A stretch of DNA of 64,000 bases. Source: Lindgomyces ingoldianus (lineage: Eukaryota; Ascomycota; Dothideomycetes; Pleosporales; Lindgomycetaceae). Of this stretch, positions 11,933 through 22,907 are shown one piece after another. The notes under the pieces are model-generated. The model was not told the origin of the DNA, did not search any database, and saw only the letters and a program-made list of their open reading frames with translations. Every line of letters starts with the position of its first letter. Position 1 is the first letter of the stretch. The stretch covers positions 148,783 through 212,782 of the forward strand of contig NW_022985185.1 in NCBI RefSeq assembly GCF_010093535.1, given 5' to 3'. A program made the translations under genes and the position numbers.

Positions 11933-13158
11933 TTTGAGAGTCTCAGGGATTTGAAGATTACAGCAAGAATGAAAACGGGTTGGACTGTGGAGAAAATGTG
12001 AACTGATGGTTAAGGGTATGCCTAAATGCGGAGGGACGGCAGACATGACTTGCACTGCCCGTGGAACAAGCAATTGTAGTTCGGAGCGCCAACATTCCTA
12101 CAAGGCTAGAATATTCCAATTAGAACGGATGCCTCCAGCGCCCTGAAGGCATTACCTGCAAGACGGGATGAGCGAACGGGGCGGAGAACACTGGCGTTCG
12201 GTAGGAAGGCATATGGAGACGTGAAGGTACTGTTTAACACAACTTTCGCCTTGTTCTAAGAGACAGTAGGTCTTAGAAACCCCCCAGTGGTCTTATATCC
12301 GAATTCATATTCTAATTAGTGAATCTCTTAAGAAAGCGTAGAAATATCTTCGGCAAAAACTGTCCTTCTGGAAGGCTGAGGTCCCACATTCTAACATGAA
12401 AGCCAGAGTTGGATATGCGCTAGAGCTTGGCAAAGCGCCAAACCAATAAGAATAACTAAGGATGATAGCATGGGGCACTGTTGATAGCCACTCGGCGGAC
12501 AGAAGTATGGGATTGAATTTCGAGAGTTGAGTTGACAATCGTTGGCAACCCATCAGCGGCAAACTGACGGCAACCTCAACGATATTTTGAATATCTTTAG
12601 GAACCTCTAGATTAAGTAGGGAGGCCAAGAATAGCATCATATCGAAGATTCTCTCTAATCTCGATACTTGAAGTATCTCCGTGGTGCGGGGCATCTGCTT
12701 AGTCATCATGAGACTCACGCTCACTACTGCACTGAACGATCAATCACCGGCCAGTCTATCAAAAAACAACTACCGGCTTCATCTTGTATCTTCTTCGCCC
12801 CAAGAAAGCTTTCTAGTTCTCCAATTTCCCTTTAAGACGCTTCGGTATCTCGACATCTATCCAATTTTAGACCTTCTGGTACATTTATGTGTTCCGACTA
12901 ATAGATGAGGAATTAGTTGCGTCACCCAACTATCACAGGAAAAAGAGCTTCACATACTTTTTACCATGTACTGTGTTTCTGCACGAAGCCTCCTTTTCCC
13001 TAGTTCTCACCCGTCGTCACTCTCCTATTCTCACAGAGCGAATCATAGCATCCTTCGAAGACACAACGCCACTTCAATCATATGGAGATGACCGCCATCT
13101 TCTCCAATATCCGAGCCATCTATACCTTTCTATCTTTATTATTAACATGAAAATGCTT
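11933..13158. other. Intergenic, no gene recognised
   Basis: Promoter side of the cupredoxin-like gene plus unassigned sequence. Open frames at 12305-12724 and 12681-13230 have no domain signature, and adjacent frames cannot be joined by splice sites into anything familiar. Confidence 0.5.
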
Positions 13159-13512
13159 TTAGGAAAGATCCTGATAGCAATAGTCCTCATCTCTCTGGGG
13201 AAGAATAGACTTACCATCTCGAACGCTTGAAAATCTGTCCCGCTCTATTGAGCGTTGGCGAATCTTCTCGTCAATCTTGGCCCACCCATCATTGCTGATG
13301 TTGGCAAACGGTTTCCAGCCCCCTCCCTGTGCCTGACGGTACTTACAGTCGAAACAATACTCATCGCTGTTCACCGAACCGAGGGAGTCAACATAGCCAC
13401 AACCAGTATGGCGCCCGTTCACTATCCTGGATCGTATACACGGCTCCCCTACGAATCTCTTTCGACCCCAATGCCTGCACGGATGATGGTAGACGTGCTC
13501 CGTGAAGCACAT
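13159..13512 (-). CDS. Small Cys/His-rich hypothetical protein
   Basis: A 117-codon frame starting MCFTEHVYHHPCRHWG. Cys and His pairs are spaced in a zinc-ribbon-like manner, ending in YCFDCKYR, followed by a charged helix (WAKIDEKIRQRSIERDR). Fungal genomes, especially Dothideomycetes, have many lineage-specific proteins of about 100-130 residues opening with Met-Cys and a His-Pro-Cys-x-His motif; this fits that style. No function is known to me. A possible donor (gtaagt) after RFSSVRDG, with an acceptor about 44 bases on, could replace the last residues. Confidence is moderate because this is a lone short gene. Confidence 0.5.
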   Translation of the reverse strand: MCFTEHVYHHPCRHWGRKRFVGEPCIRSRIVNGRHTGCGYVDSLGSVNSDEYCFDCKYRQAQGGGWKPFANISNDGWAKIDEKIRQRSIERDRFSSVRDGKSILPQRDEDYCYQDLS

Positions 13513-16500
13513 CCTGCGTACGATAACTCGCCGTAGCTGGGATGAAGAAACGCTAGAGGATTGGTAGAGAATCCACTGCTATAATAGTCGAGGCACAATT
13601 ACTCCAAAAGATTGATTACGAGAGCAAAAAGTTGGTACGTGGGCCTCTTAACATTATATACCACATCGCAAACACAAAGGCATTGTAGACCGAAAACATT
13701 TTGGACCAACACTGCCGGTTCATGACTACTTCTCCTTTCTAGATCCTACGCTGTTCGCCTAAACAATGTTTGGGAAAGCCTCATTGGGGAGATCAAGCGA
13801 GTTGCAAATTTCACGACTTTTGATTCCATGGTGTATCTGTTGTCCTCCACGTCGTCTTGCCTGGCGTGAAACGGAGTTGATCGATATACCAAACGCTCCT
13901 GAGCCCTGGCGTTGAAACAAGACTTAGATCTAGGAAATCATCTTCCAGTCTAGAAGATCACTGACAAGATTGTGTTTTGTCGGCTTTTCGCGATCTTTTT
14001 ACAACGATCCAAGTTGTACAGTCCATCCCAACGGAGCAAATGAGCGTCACGCATTTTCGGAATTCTTCAAACACGAAGAAAGACAAAGTGAGAAAGCATT
14101 ATAGTGTTGGCAAATTGCGCTGGCAGCGTCTAGCAAACATTATTTCGCATCGTGGGGAACTATGTGGAATAGACTAGTTCTCTAGCATGGTCCATTTTTA
14201 GGATGGCAAACTTTCAGGAGATCACGTGAGTGTTTCCTGTGCTGATATGAAATGGGAGTGGCATCCGCCAGAAGTAGTAATGCATAGTGGAGAAGCACTT
14301 GCACCCCCACAATCTCCGGAATCCACGGAATACTCACAGCAGCCTCGCCAAGCTAGGAACGTTGTCGTCTCGGATTGCTAGCTCAGTGACAGGGCTGGTG
14401 GGAGCTGGGGCGCAAGGGGCGCCTACGATTCTTCCCGATCCCCCATCTCGGATGCGAACAGCAGCGCTGCTTTAGCGACTGTGCCTGTGATGGGAGAGAC
14501 AGTGTGTAGCACAGGCTTTTGAGCACTGTGTTTGAGAGCGAGGATGACTAACCCCGCTCCCAAGTATGGCATCAGGGAAGCGGTGATTCACGTCAGACGT
14601 CCTATCCCGGATGACGCCCATTTACCCCAGGCGTTCCGAACTGCTGGTACGATCCATATTTGCTCCCCTCGGCTCCCGGTGATCAGGCGGCGTGTTCATG
14701 TTCGTCAGCCCTGCCAGATCCTGCTTTGGCGCTCACGCTTTTCCGAGCTGCACTTTTGCCTCCTGCAGGAACCCTCGCTCTAGCCACCATGCCAAGGTTG
14801 AGTTGATATGGGAATCTCGAATTGAGGGGCTTCCCGTTCGAACGTTTCCAATTTTCGATGGAGATGGTCCCTAATCATACGAGGACAATCCGTGCACGTC
14901 TCACGGAGAAAGCAATTGGACCAAGCTCAACCATTATGCTCTGCAGTGCGCCAACCAGACTCGTGAAGGTGGAGGATCTAGGAGGCTTTGATATCAGATC
15001 CTGAGCTGACATCACCCCAGAACCCAGAACCCCCAAGCACGTGGGAAGTTCCACATTCCCTTTCCTGATCCGGCTGATGACACAGCCACACATACAATTT
15101 TCCACATTCTAGCCCAGAACTTCTCCTTGGATATTCTCTCCCCCTAACTTCTCTACCATCTTCTCTTGAAAATTGCTCACACACCTCCATTTCAAGAAAA
15201 CTCTGCAAAGCGCGCCCCCATTGACACGAAGCCATCACCAAATTCCCCTGCCGAGCGGCGCGCATTACGTACAGAGCATCATTCATCACTAGCCACACAG
15301 ATAAGAATGCAGGATGCGATCTTGGTGTGCCCCACTAAAAGTCGCGCCGCACTTGCGGGGGATGCAGGGCATGAGAACTCCAACAACCGGTAAGTGGCTG
15401 GACCGATGTCGCAAACGAGGATCGTCAGGCATGCTGGTCAAGTTGCGGCTTTTTAAAAATATCTCGAATCGCTCTGGATCAAAGGAAACATCTCAGCAGC
15501 GTCTATTGCGGGATAGTGGGTGTGAGGATTATTCACGCCGTGGGGTTAGGAATGCGCGAAAATTTGGGGTAGACAGGTAATGCCATGGGGTGAGTTTCAC
15601 AATGGTGCTCACTTAAGACGCTCGTGCTCACCATCGCGTATGGAGAAGGTCAAACGACTGAAGGAGGTTGCTTGTTGGGCGCTGGAAAATTCTGCCGGAA
15701 GGCTGGAAGACTTGTGGTGGTGGGGCCGAAAAAGCCGCATTTCGCCAAAAAAAGCCAATTCTCACCTCTGAGCAGCGAAAGGATTCAACCAACTCCGTCA
15801 GAACACAAGCACGAGACTTTTCGTGTGAGGTTTGTGTTGGCGGGCGTTGGCTGCTGGATTGAGATGTCTCCCTTCCCCACGCCGCATGCAGTCAGACACC
15901 GGGTTTCCAGGCCAGTGGGAATATATTAATGGCGATTGAAACGGGTAAGGCCACTTTGCATCGGACTTGGTAACCACAATCTGAGTGTTGGAAGCTGCAG
16001 CTCGGTATTGCCATCGTGTGACAGGCAGGCCTGATCTAGAGTTGGGAGAAGGACAGAGTAGGAGAGTGGAATGTTGAGTGAGGTTCGAGTGCCGGGGTCG
16101 AGTCAGTGAAGAATGCGGCTATCCGCCTCCGACTGGCTGGCCTTATCACTATCGCCACGAGCTCCCGTGAAGCTGGGCGACTTCAGAGAAGAGAAACTTC
16201 CGTCAAACGGCAAGCTGCATTGTGAATGGAGGCCTTTTTATTTGATAGTGGAGGTCTGCATGTGTATCGGATGCCCAGCGCCCAGGTGCAGGCATCCGAT
16301 GCAGCTTCCTCCGTATCCAGGGATGGTGGATGTATCCTCACGCACACAGGAACACGCAGCTTCATCAATCAAAACTCAGGGGAAAGGAGCAGTCTGACCA
16401 TAAATGGCATGGCTTATGAGCTTGCTGGTATCTGGCGGTGTGAGTTGGTAGTCTTGGAGACAGCGACAGCGTCAACCAAACGGTTGATCCTATCTAGAGT

Positions 16501-17048
16501 AAATGTAGATGATGGCTGGCGGGTGATGGTTCAGGAACAAAGCGGTCAAAGCCGGAGCACGCAGAACGGGGGCTTTGAGGGCCTCATTGCCGTGCTCAAC
16601 CGGGGTCTCACTGTGCTCCTGTCAGCAATGGATAGTGCTGCGGCGATGCCTGAGCAAAGACACCGTTGTTGAGGGGGTAATCAAGGGTGCGTGGATTGGG
16701 CAGAGGAGAGCCCCAGAGATGCGGTTCAACAGCAGTAGCCTGGGGTGGGTTCTGTGCTTTGGGGGCGCCGTGGAAAACCCCAGCAGTCACAATGGACGCC
16801 AGCCAGTTGCGTGCATTATTGCTTCTTCATCCCACGGAAAGCGTTTGGCGACGCCTCTTGGCCCAGGGCCAGCCTAAATAATTCATCACAGCCCCGCCAC
16901 TGACCGAGACACTCTCCCGAGCACACCTACTTAAGCCTCCTGCCCCCAGGACTCTTGTGCTTTCCCATCTGCACACCTTGCACATACACTTCCTTCGCCA
17001 GACACCCACCTCACCCCCCCAAACACCTCCTTCCCCACAACAGCAATC
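13513..17048. other. Long intergenic region upstream of glutamine synthetase
   Basis: About 3.5 kb without a gene I can support; frames are short and overlap on both strands without motifs. The part nearest glutamine synthetase contains GATA-type sites matching HGATAR, among them ttatca at 16143-16148 (TGATAA on the minus strand) and tgatag at about 16243. Such sites are bound by AreA/NIT2 nitrogen regulators, but they are short and expected by chance. Confidence 0.5.
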
Positions 17049-18683
17049 ATGGTACGGGCCCGATGTCAATTGGATTGGACAGCAGAGGTTTGCTCACGCA
17101 GATTGCACAGGCCGAGTCAACAATCCTCTCCAACACCGCCAACGTGAGTTGCAGCTCGTACCTCTCCTCCCTCGGTCGCAATTGCCAGGCTGACACGCCC
17201 AACCACAGCTCGAGAAGTACCTTAAGCTCCCGCAGGGCAACAAGGTCATTGCCGAGTACGTCTGGATTGACGGCTCCAACGGCCTCCGCTCAAAGTGCAA
17301 GGCAAGCTCTCAATTCCTCATTCTCTCATTCCCCAAACAATTCGACATGATGTTCTCGGCGCCCGCCAATCGCCGGGCTCGGGCCATGTTTTGCTTTTTT
17401 CCCTGTCCTTATCACGAACCCCGCGATAAGGCCGCAAGCCCCTCCTCCAGCCACATTACGCACCGATGGTCGAATGGAGAAGCTTTGCAGGCCCTGTCCG
17501 CGCGCCATCGTGTGATGACGAGTTGACGAGTTTCCCCGTTGATCCACCGGCCTTGTGGCATGCAAAAATTAGACACAACTGACATTTCCCCTCGTTCTAG
17601 ACCCTAAATAAAAAGGTTACTAGCCTCAAGGACCTCCCCGAATGGAATTTCGACGGCTCTTCCACCGGCCAGGCCCCGGGCAACAACTCCGATGTCCTCC
17701 TCCGCCCGTGTGCCTATTACCCCGATCCTTTCCGTGTGGGCGGTGACAATATCCTCGTCATGTGCGAGACCTGGGGACCTGATGGCAAGCCCAACGCCTA
17801 CAACTTCCGCCATGACGCCGACGTCGTGATGCAGGCACATGCTTCGCACGAGTTCTGGTTCGGTCTGGAGCAAGAGTATACCCTTCTCGACTTTAACGGC
17901 TGGCCGTATGGTTGGCCCAAGAGTGGCTTCCCAGCTCCCCAGGGCCCATACTACTGTGGTGTTGGCACTGGCAGGGTCTTCTGCCGTGACATCGTCGAGT
18001 CGCACTACAAGGCGTGCATGTATGCCGGCATCAACATTTCTGGCACTAACGCTGAGGTCATGCCTGCCCAGTGGGAGTACCAGGTCGGCCCGTGCACCGG
18101 CATTTCTTGTGAGTGCTGAATCATCCCCAGCCGAGTCTACCCGAATTATGCAAACTAATCACGTAACGCAGTGGGCGACGAGCTCTGGATGTCTCGATTT
18201 ATCCTCCACCGTGTTGCTGAAGAGTACGGCGCCAAGGTCACGTTCGCTCCCAAGCCCATTCCCGGCGACTGGAACGGTGCTGGTCTCCACACCAATGTCT
18301 CGACCAAGGAGATGCGTGAGGAGGGTGGTATGAAGTACATTGAGGCGGCTATGGAGAAGCTCTCCAAGCGCCAAGCTGAGCACATGGCCGTCTATGGTGA
18401 GGACAACCAGCTCCGTATGACTGGCAAGCACGAGACTTCGTCGTACGACAAGTTCACCTGGGGTGTTGCCAACCGTGGCTCATCCGTCCGTGTTCCCCGT
18501 TCCTGCGCCCAGGAGGGCAAGGGCTATTTCGAGGACCGTCGCCCGGCCTCCAATGCCGACCCATACCAGATCACCGGCATTGTCGTCGAGACTCTGTGCG
18601 GCATGGTCGAAGGCGCCAACATGTCGAGGAAGGTGGCCGATGCTGAGCCCGTTGAGCAGGAGGTGGTTGTTGCCAAGTCGTAA
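17049..18683 (+). CDS. glnA: Glutamine synthetase (type II)
   Basis: Makes glutamine from glutamate, ammonia and ATP, the entry point of nitrogen assimilation; cytosolic. Preferred exons are 17049-17051 (ATG only), 17111-17143, 17209-17301, 17601-18108 and 18172-18683, giving 382 residues that start [24 protein letters not shown] signatures are plain: [25 protein letters not shown], the metal-binding [21 protein letters not shown] in the ATP region, and [10 protein letters not shown]. Intron 3 (17302-17600) begins gcaagc, a GC-AG intron; no GT donor nearby keeps the frame. If the ATG at 17064 were used without splicing, the N-terminus would instead read [20 protein letters not shown], so the one-codon exon is inferred. 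The C-terminus has a short acidic extension beyond the usual end. Confidence 0.96.
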
Positions 18684-20119
18684 AAGGCTCTCTCAAAAAT
18701 CACTTCCTCGTAATACCCCAAATTCCTATTCCTTATCCCTGTCCCTAGACCACGACTTTCAACACAATAACCCCATCAACACTACTTTGGGAGCACGATA
18801 GATGACTGTCGGATTGCTTTCCTTCCCCCCTTACACACTCATATCCCTCCGCCCCTCACCACACAAACACCCCAAATCACACATTCTGTAAACCACATAT
18901 TATCGAACACACCCCCTACCAATCAGCAAGAGCGGGAGCGATGAGTGGAGGCGGGGTTATGAGGTCGGCTGGCGGCTCTTTTCTAGCCCCTCGCTTCCTT
19001 TCCTTCCGGACGCCCTGGTTGGTTGTAGGTGGATGAGTTGAATCATGAAATGTACTGTAGAGAGACGTAAAGATGACTTCGGATCAATTGTTCACCGTCT
19101 TTATGATGTGATTATGTGGTGATTTACTAGTGTGATCGTGTAATGAAAGTCTGGCGTTGATATGTGTACCTAGTGTTCTTAATGCTCCCTTATGGTGTTG
19201 TTTGGCTTGCGATTCTATCCTTCGATTGTTTGACACATAATACCGTGATGTTTGCTTCGCGAAGCTAAATGACTAAGTGCACCTGTTGTCCTTGGGCTCC
19301 ATTGTGGTGTTAGTCGACTTGCGATGCCGCCCGAGTCTACCACCGATCGTTTGACACATAATACCGTGATGTTAATTTTCCGAAGCTAATTGACTCACTT
19401 GCGTGCATACATATACCTCGAATCCTTGATGCTGCCCAATCGCTCCACATGACAATGTGAGGTCTACTTTCCAGAGCTCTTTTACGTACTTGCATATTTG
19501 GCGAAAGGGTGATCGAAAATATCAAGTCATATGTTTGGCACGACGATTCAGCCCCTGGGCACTGACTGGAAAATCTGAAGGCATTTGTTGGGGGATTTTG
19601 TGGCTGGGAGAACACGGAGTAAATCGGTGCGGAAGGAGATCATCCACACAAACGAAAGATCGAACAAAAGACTTTAACACGTTTGATAGCAGCGGGTAAA
19701 AAAACTACACGGTATATTGAAATATGCTCACAGGATCTCCATGTCACAGCCTTCTTCATACGTCTTTAGTCTCAGCTAGGAAACAAATAAGAAGACCTCA
19801 TTCTTGGGATTGAGGGCTAAGTTGCGAGGTATTGTTAAATAATTTTTTTTCCTTTTTTTAGTTATAACCCTAAATGCTATAACTTGAACTCGAAACCGAC
19901 AGCTACAACCTGCACGCTTACGGTATAGTTTCTGCTGCAGAAGTTTGTGATGACCACTAAGCCACGGCCGGCGTCGCGGCTGTTTTGTGCCCCATTATTG
20001 AGAATAAACCGTGTTGATGCCGGGGATAACACTATCTAAGCCAGTTTTCATCTTCGAAACTTCTACATTCTCTCCTCCACTCTCCAGCTTCCATTGTCGC
20101 CATTGTTAACATCACCCTG
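18684..20119. other. Intergenic, with a duplicated block
   Basis: Starts with the pyrimidine-rich 3' UTR of glutamine synthetase, then noncoding sequence containing the imperfect repeat listed separately. No gene recognised. Confidence 0.5.
19187..19395 (+). repeat. Imperfect tandem duplication, about 120-base unit
   Basis: The block at about 19187-19275 recurs at about 19305-19395. Shared pieces include tttgacacataataccgtga, followed after a variable stretch by cgaagctaa(a/t)tgact. The copies differ by substitutions and small length changes, so this is an old local duplication rather than a microsatellite. No open frame spans it. Confidence 0.55.
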
Positions 20120-20980
20120 CTATCCCCATCTACTCAGCCCACCAGTGTCAAAGGTAATCCTGAATATACTCAACACCAGAACTCCCTCAATAGCGTATGC
20201 AATCAGGCTTGCCAAATCATAATCAATCTCAAGACCATAACTCCAAAAGAAGCATGTTCGTCCAGACGTACTCGTTCCAAAACGGCTCCAATATGCTGTC
20301 GACCTAACGACTCCAGTCGTCTTCCCAACTTCCACATGCAAAGATAGCGCGTGCGTATTCCTAGTAGCAGGATACTAGCCTGCGAACCCCCAGTCAATGA
20401 TCACGACCTCCAACCCTGAGCTTGACCCACACGAATTCTCTTGATAAGTAGACTTGAAAAGTTACGGGTTACGATGTTCTTGTGCTGGAAGTCCCCGCGT
20501 GGAAAAATTAGCGGATGATTTGAAATATTTCTTTGAAAGGGCGCGTAGTATTCCGTCGTATATTTAGAAAGACCATCCCCCACATATTTCGCTACCATTA
20601 CCTCGTTTAGATCGGATTCTGTGTCGAATGAGTCCGCAAATGGGTTTGAAGGCGCATCTCCTTAAAAACTGATCGAACTTTCGTTACCACGCCTCCTTTG
20701 TTGCAAGCCCCATTTCAGGCCATGCCAAGGAAAGAACATGGCCTTTTGTTCGCTCAATGATGATGTGTTGGGACTCTGAAATAGGGCATAGATACGTGGT
20801 ACCAATACGGATGTCTAATGTTGTAAGAACAGAATTATTTCTCCTTCAAGAATATCGACTTAAGCGCCACACTTGACGACTAAATGATTACCAATACCAA
20901 CAACTTTAGTCAGTGACTTGTTGTTAAGAATATCCTGGGCAGCGTCGATTTCTTCGACCGTTGGCAATTTCGCTTGAACA
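20120..20980 (-). pseudogene. Broken APH-type phosphotransferase (aminoglycoside phosphotransferase/choline kinase-like fold)
   Basis: Reading the minus strand from about 20976, a fungal APH-superfamily kinase can be followed in pieces: LPTVEEIDAAQDILNN, VVGIGNHLVVKCGA, LEGEIILFLQH, TSVLVPRIYALF, SDLNEVMVAKYVGDGL, RGDFQHKNIV and VVIIDWGFAG, then further C-lobe fragments. In-frame stops interrupt it at 20860-20862, 20815-20817 and 20375-20377; the last stands where the family has Trp in FAGWYP (TGG to TAG). At least one frame change lies between the N-lobe and the SDLNEV segment, and the catalytic-loop His is Arg (RGD for HGD). Stops of TAA/TAG type explained by single C-to-T or G-to-A changes suggest RIP-like decay. 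No intact start or long frame remains. Confidence 0.75.
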
Positions 20981-21647
20981 TGTATAGTATGGTAGACTGC
21001 AGGTCCTCATATTAGGAAACCTGAGAGTTATTGGAAAAGAAGAAGGCCGTATTTAGGATTTCGGCCTCTAGAGGTACACAAGTGCATAACCAATTACATA
21101 TGCCAGACATACCTAGTCTCGACCGTATTCCACTTCACACCTGCTTCGCCATTCCATCCTCTGCTTCCTCGACCTCCTTAATTCTACACCGCCAGAGATT
21201 TAATCCAGTAGTAATACTGTAAGAAAGGATCGGCACTTGAACACTTACTCTTTGTCCTAATACCGTACGCCATCACGCCGTAAACAGCACCCATTCATAC
21301 TTTTTTTTAACGGGATACTAAATCTATATCACTATCAATAGCCGCCCTTAGAATCTTCAGACATTCAGAGCCTAGAAATGCTCAGATGCGGTATCCAGGG
21401 GTTCAGGAAGAGGCGCGGGCACTTACTTGCAATATTATAGCCGCTAGGCTTTGCTACAATCATGTTAAATATAACGCTCACAACCTCTTCGTGGTTTATT
21501 CATGAACTATCTTTAAGCCTTCCTTAGGACTCTAGGTTTCTATACTCATTATATTGCCTGGACCACCGCCACGGCTGCACGGCCAAAGCACCAAAAATAC
21601 GTGAGAGCGGGCAGCAGGGAATGCGGTGGGGGAGACTTGTCATTCAT
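20981..21647. other. Intergenic, nothing recognised
   Basis: Moderately AT-rich noncoding sequence; a 63-codon frame at 21031-21222 has no features of a gene. Confidence 0.4.
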
Positions 21648-21953
21648 CTAGACATTATTAAGGGAATCGTGGTGCCGTTTTGACACGAGGGGCGGGCATT
21701 TTACTCCTACTGAACATCTCGCAGAGACTTCGCAGTCTTCTAGTTTACACACACAATAATCAAATACCTCCGTCGTTGCATAGTTGTGTCGCATTGATGC
21801 AGACGGTGCGGTCATCACTCCCATTGTGTGGCAGGTTCTAGAACGATTGTTTAGAAGAGGAGATAAAGAGACGGAATTTGAAAGGATTAGCACGTACGAG
21901 GTGAAATGAGATATGAATGATAAAATTTTAGAAGGAAGCTGTTGAATAGACAT
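21648..21953 (-). CDS. Possible small two-exon hypothetical protein
   Basis: Tentative gene: exon 21953-21898 (start MSIQQLPSKILSFISHFT), an intron from gtacgt to ctag, then exon 21837-21648, giving 81 residues that keep one frame. The second exon contains five Cys within a 30-residue stretch (FDYCVCKLEDCEVSARCS). No family is recognised and there is no signal peptide. The only support is frame continuity across plausible splice sites and the Cys pattern, so it may be a chance open frame. The 22.2-22.9 kb sequence beyond it is AT-rich and empty. Confidence 0.22.
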   Translation of the reverse strand: MSIQQLPSKILSFISHFTSYVLILSNSVSLSPLLNNRSRTCHTMGVMTAPSASMRHNYATTEVFDYCVCKLEDCEVSARCSVGVKCPPLVSKRHHDSLNNV

Positions 21954-22907
21954 GATTGAAATTGGAACAGTAGGACACGGCTGTCGAAGGTGACATCCGC
22001 ATAGGGACCCAAAAAAAAGAAGAAGAAAACAGATAGCGCTGCACGTATGCCCTTCCCTTCGTATTCGCACTGAAAGATAGCGTGCAGGAGCCAGTAAGCG
22101 CAGCTTAGCTTTGCAACTGTAGGAGCAGGCAGCAAAAGAAGGGGAGCAAAGCAAAAATCCATTAAGCGTGAAATGAATCGAAATCACAGAAGCACCGCTA
22201 TAACCGACGATAGATAGCCGACGACAGCAGACTGCTTACTGAAATACAACGCAAGAAACATGGGTTGGGTGTGGGTCAAATAATTTCCAAACCGTTCAAT
22301 TTGTTGGCTTAGACGGGTCTTATTTTTGGGGGCAAAACTCACCAGAATTGGAGGTAACATAACATCGTTTAGAAGGAAGGAAGGTTTCTACTGTAGGCTC
22401 AACTGCTAACCGCAATCGATTACCATCTAAGGAGAAGGCCAAGGCATAGACCAATCCGCATAGCCCTTGGTCTCAGTATTTCATTCTTTCAACAACCCAA
22501 GGCGATTCCCGTGCCGCCAATTACGCTCATTGGTGGGCCACGCCAGTTCCCAAAACCAGAAAACCTGCACTTGAAGGTCCCAACAGCCGACTTAATAATA
22601 ATTCCAAAATTTAATAATTCTCCTGTTGTGTCTAATTAAGACTCCTGTTAAAGCTCAAAAGTAATAAGAAAAGCTGGTCTCAAGGACATCAAGTTTTGAC
22701 CCTAAACTTGAGATGAACGGCTATATCTCTAGAAAGGTTTACTTTAACAGTCGAAAAAGTGTCTCAAAATAGGTATACAAGGCTACTAGTAGAATTTTAG
22801 AGTATATTACGAAGCGGTTGTTAGGCTCTTAAGATACAGATTCCTCTTTACGAGAGGATTTTTGGGGTGGCGCGAGGACCTAGTGTGGAACACGTCGGTG
22901 CAGGTCA

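Noticed and set aside
12305..12724. 139-codon minus-strand frame
   Set aside because: No recognisable domain, no signal peptide and no supporting neighbours.
16113..17350. Long frames upstream of and overlapping the start of glutamine synthetase
   Set aside because: They disagree with the conserved N-terminus and lack motifs; taken as upstream and intron sequence.
19870..19985. tRNA-like A box and B box on the minus strand (ggcttagtggtc and ggtttcgag)
   Set aside because: The anticodon and T stems do not pair and there is no matching acceptor stem, so a tRNA is not supported.
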